Below are positions 1 to 7,856 of a stretch of 15,278 nucleotides of DNA, piece after piece. Origin of the DNA: Smittium culicis (lineage: Eukaryota > Kickxellomycota > Harpellomycetes > Harpellales > Legeriomycetaceae). Positions within the stretch are counted from its first letter, which is position 1, and the number at the start of each line of letters is the position of its first letter. The notes under the pieces are model-generated. The model ran no database searches and was not told the origin of the DNA. It saw only the letters and a program-made list of their open reading frames with translations. Position numbers and translations under genes: made by a program. The stretch covers positions 1 to 15,278 of the forward strand of contig LSSN01006101.1 in the NCBI GenBank assembly GCA_001970855.1, read 5' to 3'.

Positions 1-277
1 AAAAAGGAAAAAAAACACACAAGTGATGTGCAGCAGCAAAAAGGAAAAAAAACACACAAGTGATGTGCAGCAGCAAAAAGGAAAAAAAACACACAAGTGA
101 TGTGCAGCAGCAAAAAGGAAAAAAAACACACAAGTGATGTGCAGCAGCAAAAAGGAAAAAAAACACACAAGTGATGTGCAGCAGCAAAAAGGAAAAAAAA
201 CACACAAGTGATGTGCAGCAGCAAAAAGGAAAAAAAACACACAAGTGATGTGCAGCAGCAAAAAGGAAAAAAAAAAA
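1..277. repeat. Perfect 37-bp tandem repeat array at the window edge
   Basis: Seven full copies of a 37-bp unit begin at 1, 38, 75, 112, 149, 186 and 223. A partial eighth copy begins at 260 and runs into an A-tract ending at 277. All full copies are identical. Each unit has an A5-GG-A8 block, a CACAC stretch, a GTGATGTG core and a CAGCAGC tail. Since 37 is not a multiple of 3, an in-frame protein repeat is unlikely. There are no spacers, so it is not a CRISPR array. The first base is already inside a unit, so the array probably continues outside. It could be a subtelomeric or other satellite, or a minisatellite made recently by slippage or unequal exchange. Confidence 0.97.
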
Positions 278-310
278 TTTTTACTATCATTATTTGAATA
301 GAGAATATAA

Positions 311-577
311 TTGCAGGTTACAATTAGAGAGGCATTATGTAGAGGGTATAATTCAAATCTCGAAATTTATAGTCATTGCTCAAGGAAAAATTTTTTTTGG
401 GACTTTATCAATGAAAATAAAAGCGTGAATTTTTTCAGGAAATGTTCTCTTTGTCTGATTAACTATAAAATCCTATTAGAGACAACTAAAAGACGTATAA
501 GACATGATTGGTGAAAATGCTAAATTAATTTGTGCATTTAATTTAACCAGGTCCAATAAATCAATTATTTTAATTTT
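311..577 (+). pseudogene. Decayed Ty3/gypsy-type integrase, zinc-binding (H2C2) region and start of the core
   Basis: The frame from 311 is open to TGA at 512-514 (67 codons) and has no convincing start codon. Seen in it: an REA-x-x-RGY stretch at residues 6-13 where retroelement integrases have EAH...GH, an FFW at 28-30 where they have FYW, then RKCSLC at 43-48 giving CxxC, followed by a Lys/Arg-rich stretch ending in W. After the stop, the same frame reads W-stop-KC-stop-INL and later INYF. These sit where the family has the catalytic-core IDL and an IDYF-like strand, but about 8 residues too close together. Tyr for His and Asn for Asp are what C-to-T and G-to-A changes would give. In-frame stops at 512, 521, 539 and 557 make it non-functional. 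The family call is inference from motif order and spacing; it could also be an integrase of a related element. It lies between the satellite array and the tRNA cluster. Confidence 0.5.
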
Positions 578-1085
578 AAGGGGATCAGTATAAAATCAGA
601 TTCTATTATTATCAAATAAAGAATATTATTTTACAAAATAAATACTTATAAAAACACACCGCTATAATCTTACTAAGCAAAAAGCCAGCATAATATTTAA
701 GATTACAGATTCTAAAATACAAACAGTATCCTATTGTATACTTAAGTTGCAGTGGATAGAATAGCCGCCAAAGAAAACATGCAGTATCTAAAAGTTATTG
801 AAGTTTTATTTCCGTAATTTGAATCTCTGAAAAATAGCCCAAGCAAGGTGTAGAACGAGGAAACCCCCATTTTTCTTTTGAATCTCTCAGTAAATAATAA
901 ATGGCTTTATACAGTAGGAATAAAATGATGGCATAAATAAATAAAAGTAGTTATTAGTTAAATTAGTTAAGCAAAAGCCGTATGGGAAAACCATAACCAA
1001 TTGACTACCAAAAGCTCGCAATGTGATTGGATATACATCTTATACCACCCAATGACCTGTCTACACGTTTCTATGAAAAAAACGT
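578..1085. other. Intergenic, AT-rich, no gene seen
   Basis: No open frame here looks like a protein I know. An 11-mer, TTTGAATCTCT, occurs at 818-828 and 877-887, which may be chance. Just before the tRNA-Met gene, CACGTTT (1064-1070) and AAACGTG (1080-1086) could form a 7-bp hairpin that includes the first base of the tRNA. I assign no function to it. Confidence 0.6.
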
Positions 1086-1158
1086 GCTTTGATGGCTCAG
1101 TTGGTAGAGCGTGAGTCTCATAATCTCAAGGTCGTGAGTTCGAGCCTCACTCAGAGCA
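1086..1158 (+). tRNA. tRNA-Met, anticodon CAT, elongator type, no intron
   Basis: The full cloverleaf can be drawn. The acceptor stem is GCTTTGA (1086-1092) with TCAGAGC (1151-1157), with one G-T pair. The D stem is GCTC (1095-1098) with GAGC (1107-1110). The anticodon loop CTCATAA (1117-1123) carries CAT at 1119-1121. The T stem is GTGAG (1134-1138) with CTCAC (1146-1150), and the T loop is TTCGAGC. The discriminator base is A1158. A standard T loop starting TTCGA marks it as an elongator, because eukaryotic initiator tRNA-Met has an A-rich T loop. CCA is not encoded, as expected for a nuclear gene. It is the first member of a tightly packed tRNA unit, with no T4 terminator before the next element. 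Confidence 0.97.
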
Positions 1159-1161
1159 TGT

Positions 1162-1231
1162 GTGTAGATGGTTACGTGGTAGTATTGCCGCATGGAACCC
1201 GGTAGACCGGGTTGGATGCCCGTTCTACTCA
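1162..1231 (+). pseudogene. Degenerate tRNA-like element (tRNA-Gly-like backbone) between two tRNA genes
   Basis: The 70-nt stretch starts 3 nt after tRNA-Met and ends 2 nt before tRNA-Ser. It can be laid out as a tRNA: acceptor 1162-1168 with 1224-1230 (6 of 7 pairs, one T-T mismatch), weak D arm with GG at 1178-1179, anticodon stem 1187-1191 with 1199-1203 (4 of 5 counting one G-T), 7-nt loop 1192-1198 with T33, 3-nt variable loop, T stem 1207-1211 with 1219-1223 (4 of 5), and discriminator A. The primary sequence aligns best, as I recall them, with eukaryotic tRNA-Gly genes (TGGTT...GTGGTAG). Faults: the D stem pairs poorly, the T loop is TTGGATG so the invariant C56 is lost, and the anticodon would be GGA (Ser), although a serine tRNA needs a long variable arm. 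A rival fold, AACCCGG/CCGGGTT (1196-1213), is a perfect 7-bp hairpin. Probably a dying tRNA gene; an unusual functional RNA is not excluded. Confidence 0.55.
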
Positions 1232-1233
1232 CA

Positions 1234-1315
1234 GTCACTTTGGCGGAGTGGTTAACGCGGTGGCCTGCTAAGCCATTTCCCTTTGGGAGCGCAGGTTCGA
1301 ATCCTGCAGGTGACG
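1234..1315 (+). tRNA. tRNA-Ser, anticodon GCT, no intron
   Basis: The acceptor stem is GTCACTT (1234-1240) with AGGTGAC (1308-1314), with one T-G pair. The anticodon arm is 1260-1264 with 1272-1276 around the loop CTGCTAA, with GCT at 1267-1269. A long variable arm with TCCC-TTT-GGGA pairing is typical of serine tRNAs. The T arm is GCAGG (1291-1295) and CCTGC (1303-1307) around TTCGAAT. The discriminator is G1315, as usual for eukaryotic serine tRNA. It decodes AGC and AGT codons. It is the last member of the unit and is followed by a T-run terminator. Confidence 0.97.
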
Positions 1316-1319
1316 TTAC

Positions 1320-1333
1320 TTTTGTAAATTTTT
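1320..1333 (+). terminator. RNA polymerase III terminator of the tRNA unit
   Basis: TTTT at 1320-1323 begins 5 nt after the end of tRNA-Ser, and TTTTT at 1329-1333 is a possible backup. No run of four T occurs between 1093 and 1319, so these are the first Pol III stop signals after tRNA-Met. This suggests a single precursor for all three elements. Confidence 0.75.
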
Positions 1334-2359
1334 ATTTAAAATGATTTTATGCATAACTTTATGTTTAGAAATTAATAAAGCTATTATATCAGTACTTATA
1401 TTTCAACTTACAACTAGTAAAATTATATTGTACACATTATGTATACCAAATGTGAAGCATCTAATACGATTAAGAAATTAGTTGTTAATTATAGGTAAGC
1501 TGTATAACCTGTAACTGCTTTTTGAGTTGGACTGGTATTCTCACAACCAAAAAAATCAGTTTATTTATTCAGTTCTACTAGAAAAATTTTAGTGTGCGTG
1601 CTAGTAGGTTTATAGAGGCTATATTAATTTTAAGTCCTATCTACTATTCACTATAGCTTGCAAACTATTTTGCGGGAGTCTTAAAAATCTTATAGCCACC
1701 TTCGAGCTGACACAGTCGATCAGATTTTTGAACTACATCCGCGTGCCTAAAATACTTAATCTGCAAATCATAAGTGATTCACCAGCCCCTTTGAACCAGC
1801 ATTGTGCATATGAAACAGATAGAGCAACGAAGGCGATTCGGTTGAAATATTGTTTTTTATTAGTTTTTCATATATTATTAAATTTTGCTTCATAAACTCT
1901 CTGAGAAGAAAAAAGACTTATTCTTCTTTTATATAATCAAATATTGTAGTTTTTATGATTTTATTTAGCGAAAATATATCCATATTTTTTAAATTTAGTT
2001 CCTGGAATTTTTGCACACTCGTTAATCAAAGTTTTAAAAATTTATCAATATTGCATTTAATAAATATTTTACTTTAATTTGAATAAAATCAAACCTAATT
2101 ATCTAAAATAAACTAATAATAAATAAATAAAATAGTTTTGTAGATAATAATTTCCCCATTATTAAAAATAGTAAAATATAAGCCAAGTTTTAACAATATA
2201 AAAAGCTAGTTTATTTTAAAGTGCTTGATTTAATATCTTTATTTTGATTGTAAATCAAAAAATTTGACCTTACACATTTCATTAATTATTTCAGTTCAAT
2301 GTAAAAAATCTAATCAGCAAAAATTTTATATTTTTATATTTTTAAAAGAATAGCGAAAT
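1334..2359. other. AT-rich intergenic tract with one GC-richer island (about 1660-1850)
   Basis: Most of this stretch is plain AT-rich DNA. The island at about 1660-1850 is clearly richer in G and C than its flanks. The plus frame from 1608 to 1892 is open for 95 codons but contains no ATG. On the minus strand, one frame reads L-stop-FAD-stop-V with a downstream AR, faintly like the FADD box of a non-LTR reverse transcriptase. Another minus frame is open for 37 codons with AD...GGY spaced a little like a copia RNase H. These readings conflict and none is secure, so I leave the island unassigned, probably an old coding relic. Confidence 0.4.
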
Positions 2360-2494
2360 ATGAATGTTACCTCAGAATTCAATATCGCCCTGATATATTT
2401 ATTTTTTATACTATTAATTTTTTTTCAAAAAAAAATAGAGATTAGGTTGGATTCTAAATACATAATTAATATCCTAACTAATCTCGTCATTTAA
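2360..2494 (+). pseudogene. Possible RNase H-type fragment (retroelement or RNase H1 relic)
   Basis: This short frame runs from ATG to TAA (44 residues). Near its end it reads KKIEIR-x-DSKYIIN-x-LTN, close to the strand carrying the third catalytic Asp of type 1 RNases H (x-DS....IN..TN.V). A Glu at residue 6 lies 25 residues before that Asp; in eukaryotic RNase H1 I recall about 24 between the second and third acidic residues. The domain would be about 140 residues, so only its middle is present, and a stop (TAG) lies three codons upstream of the ATG. In DNA this AT-rich, I, N, K, Y and L codons are common, so chance similarity is a real alternative. It may be the RNase H part of a retroelement. 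Confidence 0.27.
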
Positions 2495-4485
2495 AATAGG
2501 GCTTATAATATTGATTTTTTTCGGAATTAAAAATAGAATTAACATTTATTCAATTATAATTGAAAATTTTTGTATTTATTATATTGGTTTTTATTTGATG
2601 AATAATTAAAGTTCCTCTAGTTACAATCAATCTCGCTAAAATTATGTGGAGTTATAAAATTGTTAATGAAAAAAAATATTAAGCTCATTTTATATATTAA
2701 GACTTTTTTTTTATTTTTTAACATTAATTAGAAATTTTTATTGACGATAATGGAATAAATATTTTATTACTCTGATAATAATTAAGCTATAAAATGATAA
2801 ATATTCCCGATATTTTTGATTCTCTATTATTAACTGGGAATTAAATCGAATTTTCCTTTCAGAAAACCTAACTTGATTAATAAATTTTCACCTTAAAACG
2901 ATTTTAAATTTTATTATAGTATAAAGCCAAATCTAAGTTTATACTTTCCACTAGATTAATTTAAATACTTTAGAATATACTAAATTTAAAAAATCTTAAA
3001 ATTTCCACCAAAATATATTCTAGATAAATATACTTGATTTATTAGCCATAAAAGCTTCTTTAGAGGTTCGAATATCTTTTTTTTTAAATTTTAAGGAATA
3101 TATGATATGCAGTTTTTAATGAATATATTATATCTAAATTAAATATCAAAATTAAAGCTTATAACTAAAATTGCATTGTTTTCCTGTAACGATATTTGTA
3201 TATATAATATTCCAACTATGGTTAAATATAAATATAATTGATGTGAAATTAATTAGTTGATATAAAAAAATTTGATTTTTTTTAATAATTTCAAAACAAG
3301 AAAAATTTTTTATAATATATATTTATATTTTCTTTATTTTCATTGCTTCAGTTTTTGGCTTTATTAGAATTTTCGTATAAAAATCCACACATGATAATTT
3401 TATAGATTTAAAATGAATAAATCTCTATCAAATTGACTTTTTTTTCTATAATTGGGGTATTTTTAATTTTTTAGGAATTATAATTAACATCATCTAAAAT
3501 TTAACCTTAATTTATTCTTATAAATCCAACATATTATAAAATTTCTTTTTCTTTTAGCTTTTTTAATATGCAATTATAACATATTTTTAAACTTAAAATC
3601 TCTTTAGTTCATTATGTCACTAAGCGATATGTAAATAAATATATTTTAATTTTAATTTAGAATGCAAAAAACTTTTAGGTTCTAATAAAATCAAAAAAAT
3701 ATCTCATAATAATATATCTTTATTTCTATTAATATAGGTTTTTCATAAATATTAAAGTTTTTAACACAATATCAGTTATTTTGTATAAACTTTATACAAC
3801 AATACAGATTCATTCATAAATACTTTCCCTTTATTCGCTGTATATATATATATTTAATTCAATAATTAAGTTTTATTTTTTTCTGTAATTTTTAATTCAA
3901 GTATAGCAAACTATTTTATATTTAATTATATGTGATCTCATATAGTCAATATATTAAATAAATCAAATCAATAAAAAATTGGTATTAGATAATTATGTTT
4001 CTGAAGGCGAAAAATACAAACTAGAGTATCTTTTCATACTACCAAAGATTTTCTTGAAGAATAATGACATATTAAAGATCATCCACTTTTAACACCTATA
4101 ATTTATAGCATATATATTCAATTCAAAATTATTCAATCTAATAGCATGATATAATCTATTATACACATATTTTTAAATATAGTATAGATGAGTTTAAATT
4201 ATAACAATTTTCAACTGAAAAAAATTCTTCGTTAATCACGTGAAATTGTATCTTAATTTATTAATTTTCAATATTTAATGCCTTTTCAGGATTTTTTACG
4301 CCAATATATAATTTTTTAGTATTTTATTTATCTAATAACATTTTTACTAGCAATAAATATTTTTTTTGAAACCGATATTCAAAAATAACCATAACTTTTT
4401 ATATAATACCTTATGTTTTTATATTATAATTTTAATAAGACAATACCAATTATATTACAATAAGTATTACAACTAATTTATGTTA
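2495..4485. other. Very AT-rich intergenic tract, no gene seen
   Basis: Low-complexity A/T sequence with many stops in all frames. It contains a short TA run at about 3841-3852. A 45-codon open frame ending in TAA near 4099 contains EGEKYKLEYLF but resembles nothing I recognise. I see no RNA gene and no clear terminal inverted repeats. Confidence 0.6.
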
Positions 4486-4779
4486 ATGATTTAAGCAACT
4501 TATAAAAAAAATAAGTTGTTTTTATCTTTTCTATCTGTACGATATATTAATTAAATTGGAATCAATTATTATATATCTTGCGCCAAATATATAATTTTGA
4601 TATTTATAGAGCTTTTGAAACCATTTTATCAATCTTACATATCCTGATAATTTAGATGAAATTAATAAAAAACCGAACTTATGCTTTTTAATTCGTATTT
4701 TTTTTTGTTTAAAATTTTGTCTAGAGCGATCGAAATAAAGTACAAAAATAATAAAGTGGATTTTCATGGCTTGTATCAA
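4486..4779 (-). pseudogene. Decayed piggyBac-type (DDE_Tnp_1_7) transposase fragment
   Basis: The minus-strand frame below 4779 opens at a TTG, not an ATG, and runs 82 codons. Seen in it: LYFDRSR at residues 14-20, FKQ at 23-25, IR-x-KKHKFGF at 28-37, SGYV at 45-48 and IFGARYIII at 64-72. PiggyBac-family transposases carry, in this order, a P-Y/F-x-GR segment, a K-P-basic-(F/W)-G-(F/Y)-K segment, a GY(V/L) strand, then a GLG..V.. helix start. Leu for Pro and Asp for Gly in the first motif fit C-to-T and G-to-A decay. After the stop at 4531-4533 the same frame gives FFIS, where the family has an NFFTS-like motif. In-frame stops and loss of both ends make it dead. I found no certain TTAA-flanked terminal repeats. 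The assignment is by eye. Confidence 0.42.
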
Positions 4780-6857
4780 TTTTATTTATATATTTTATAT
4801 TCAAACTAGATTTAATATCCCATTTTTTTAAGCTTTGAGTAAAATTTATTCAAATATGTTTTATGAATAGCTTATTTTAATAATAAATATGGACGATTCA
4901 AGTTTTTCTTTAATCTTTAGTCATATGCTCTGTTTTTTAAATTCTAGCTTCTATTTTATAATATATTAGTCGTTATTTATTTATTTTATTTTATTTTTTA
5001 ATTCCCACTGAATTTTATTAAATAAAGATTAATTTAAAAAAATCATTACATTTTCTCCTAATTTAGATGAATAATTTACAATTTAATTGTTAATGAATCA
5101 ATTAGTAAAAAAATGATAAAAATTTCAAAAATCTTTATGTTTCTCGCATTAAAATTTTATAAAGGTATCAGGTTATATTTTTAGAAATTTATGATGAGAT
5201 GTCGATTATATTTGGCGTTAAACTTATTTCAAATTTTTTTTATGATTTATAGTAACGACAGCGAATTTTAAAAGGAGTTCAAGCTATTTTTTTTAATATT
5301 TCAAAAAAACTGAAAATAAGAAATTTTATTAATGGGTAGATTTCTAATTGTCTTATTTTTTATACTTGCGCTAAAATAACCTTCTGTAATTAGGATTTTT
5401 TTATATAGAATATAGTGATTTTTTGTAAAAATAAGCTCAATTTCTATTTTTTGATACTATAATTAATTATTAAAAGTTAAATTTTATCGTTTAGGTAATT
5501 GAATTGTAGTTTAATTTTTAAGATATGGGATGTTCAATATAACTGCATTATTCAAGTTTATCATAAAGTCGATGATCTACCTAAGTGATTTTAGATTCGA
5601 TTAATCCGCTATTCTTAATATATATATATATAAAGATATTAGTAAGCGCTGATATCTAATTATCTTTTCTTTATCCCTATTTGTACCTCGGAATATTAGA
5701 CTTATTGAGAAAACAAAAGGAGAGTCATTAAACACGTTCGACTTTTGTGATGAAGAAGGGGGGGTGGTGGTGTTATAGTATGAAAGATCTAAGATTCAAT
5801 CACCTAACCAAAAGGCTATTCTGTAAGACATCTTTTCTTGCAGATCTTAGGCAATATACGGCAAATAATTTTTTATTGAATCTTATACAACAATGCTAAA
5901 GAGCAGTTTTTAAATTATATTATTTGATTAGGGATTTTATAGTAAATTTTGTTGTCCAGATTAATAAATGAGAGCATTATATAACGTGCAAGTGGGATTG
6001 AGGTTAAATAATGTAGGATAAAAACTATGATAAAGTGAAATAGGTAATAAACGCACATAGTTAGTACAAAAAGATATTTGAAATGATCACAAGTTTATAA
6101 GAAAATAAAAGAAAGTAGTACCTGGAAAAGTCGCGCCAGATGAGACTTTTTTCCTCTATTAAATATTTACATTTATTTAAAAAAAATTCTATTCGTGATA
6201 CTTAGGGCGAGTTTAATACAGTTTTTTTTTTTTTTTAGATAATAATACTATCAGACTATTTATGACCAAAAATTTCAAACTCGAGGAAAATTTAAAGCCT
6301 CATAATATAGCTAGATCAGCAATGTAATGGTGTTGTTAGGTATAATATATACATATATTATTAATAATTGGTAAATCAATTTTTTGTCTTTGCAGTTTAT
6401 TTTTAAAATGGTTTCTTGTTGTGTATAGCTATTTTAATAGCTCTACATACTCAGATTTGTTTCCATCGAATTTTTTTTAATTGTTGGTTAACTTGAGATT
6501 CGTGATTTTATAATTATTTATTTTATTTTATTTTATTTTGTGATGAAGGGGGTTATCAGAAAAAGTAATATATAATCTAGGAGAAAATGGAATCTTTGGT
6601 ATAGATGAATCCAGCATACCTGGGATTGAGTGCGAGTTTAAACAGGAAGGCATTTTTACCACATACGCGTATATCTATAAAAAAAAAAAAACTAGTATAC
6701 TGACCGAAAGCATCCAGTTGTTACATTAAGTGCGAATCAATAAGAACGATCTGCTAAAAATACTCGATGTAAAAATTTTTTTGTAGCTTGGTATTTTGAG
6801 GAAAAGGGTTTTTTTATTCAGGAAAAATCCACCTTTTTCTAGTAAGGTATTGCTTAA
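4780..6857. other. AT-rich tract without an identified gene
   Basis: From about 5,650 the sequence becomes somewhat richer in G and purines. Items seen: a TA run near 5617-5631, a G7 run followed by GGT repeats at 5759-5772, a stem-loop at 6124-6154 (GGAAAAGTC against GACTTTTTTCC, two bulged T), and a TTTTA pentamer repeat at about 6516-6539. A 60-codon frame without ATG (6547-6726) has a varied composition, including GIFGIDESS and IPGIECEFK. It lies about 130 nt before the copia relic, where protease or Gag sequence could be expected, but I cannot match it to either. Confidence 0.5.
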
Positions 6858-7299
6858 TATGATATAACGAACAAATGTTTGCATTATGACTTGGTTGAAA
6901 ATAAATTATTTTTAGCTCAAAAAGCAAAGAAAGAAACTGTTGGAAGAGGGGAGGTTAAGGTATGTGTTATTAGCAAGTTAACTGATAAAATGTGGTTACG
7001 AGGAGTTTTTTTTAAATTCATAATTGATTACGAGAAAAGGGATATTTTGTACGAGATTTTGGTGAACTAGTTATCAGATTTCCGGGCACTCCACCAACTT
7101 GATACATGTCAATGAAGGCTAAGATAACGCTACACATCAAATTTCCAGAAAGAACTTAAATTAGAATAATATACTAGCAAGTATGCGTTTAGAACATTTG
7201 CTTTTTTTCTACTTATAGAAATGTGATAAAATTATTTGGCTGTAAAGTTATAGCCCCCCAGATATTAATGCAATTTTATTGACTTGGCTAAATAATTAA
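6858..7299 (+). pseudogene. Decayed Ty1/copia-type Pol fragment (gag-pre-integrase to integrase start)
   Basis: Two frames continue each other. The first, 6858-7070, reads DITNK, FLAQKAKKE, VGRGEVKV, a W, then a segment ending RDILYEI. Copia polyproteins have HMT-like, LAD.., G.G.V.V and a YVP.L..NLLS(V/I) segment in this order. After TAG (7068-7070) a second frame, from about 7078 to the TAA starting at 7300, gives GHSTNLIHV (the LGH..... zinc-binding part), then SMRLEH-LLFF (like GK.R..PF), then SYSPPDI (like HSD..GP), then LLTWLNN (like Y.LT..DDYS). In-frame stops occur at 7120, 7162, 7216 and 7243. The order and spacing of several motifs in one frame is the main support. Possible further integrase sequence (LFLPKYKS) lies near 7355-7380 in another frame. 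No LTRs were identified. Confidence 0.5.
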
Positions 7300-7856
7300 A
7301 AAATAACAGTTTTTTTTTGGAGGCTGCATGATGATGACGTTTTTTAGATTATTTTTGCCAAAGTATAAATCAGGCAACTCTGAGAGTAGCCAGGATATTT
7401 AGTAAAACCAGAGTATATTCAAAGGTCATCCAATAAAAATAAAAAAAACGGCAATTTTTTAATAATCAGGGGTAAAGCGAAAAATACAGACTTAGTCATC
7501 AAAAATTAGGTTGTACAGATAAATGGATGGTAATAACAAAAACAAATTATTTCGGCAAAAATCTTTATACAAAAAACATGTGAAATAGAAAAAAGAAACG
7601 AATGTAATTTTTTTGAAGTGCGGTTTTATGTAAAAACAAAATATTTATTCAACATATCAAGACAATTGATTCAAAAAGGTTTGTGAAATAGATTAGAAAT
7701 TGGTAGGATGTGAGGGTGGGTATAAAAAATTAAGTATAGAAATATATATACATATAAATAAATGTATAAAACATAATAAAGGGGGGCTAAAAAAATACTG
7801 GCGATAAAAGTATATAAATATATTTTTTTCTTATGGGAAAAAAAAAATGGTGGCTT
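7300..7856. other. 3' flank of the transcription factor gene and end of the AT-rich tract
   Basis: No gene is seen. For the minus-strand gene this is the downstream region. An AATAAA (TTTATT on plus, 7644-7649) lies about 210 nt after its stop and could be a polyadenylation signal, but such hexamers are expected by chance in DNA of this composition. The left end may hold the tail of the copia relic. Confidence 0.4.

Noticed and set aside
1..277. CRISPR array
   Set aside because: The units are directly adjacent with no unique spacers, and the context is eukaryotic.
1162..1231. Functional tRNA-Ser(GGA)
   Set aside because: It lacks the long variable arm of serine tRNAs, the T loop lacks C56 and the D stem is mostly unpaired.
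4780..5600. N-terminal part of the piggyBac relic
   Set aside because: I read parts of the minus frames upstream of 4779 and found no DE-x-M or other family motif there.
6124..6154. Stem-loop with a T-run as a terminator or small RNA
   Set aside because: No transcript unit ends here, and A/T-rich stems form easily by chance in this DNA.
6547..6570. Copia primer-binding site (GGTTATCAGA-like string)
   Set aside because: It does not match the complement of the 3' end of the tRNA-Met in this window, and no LTR was found beside it.
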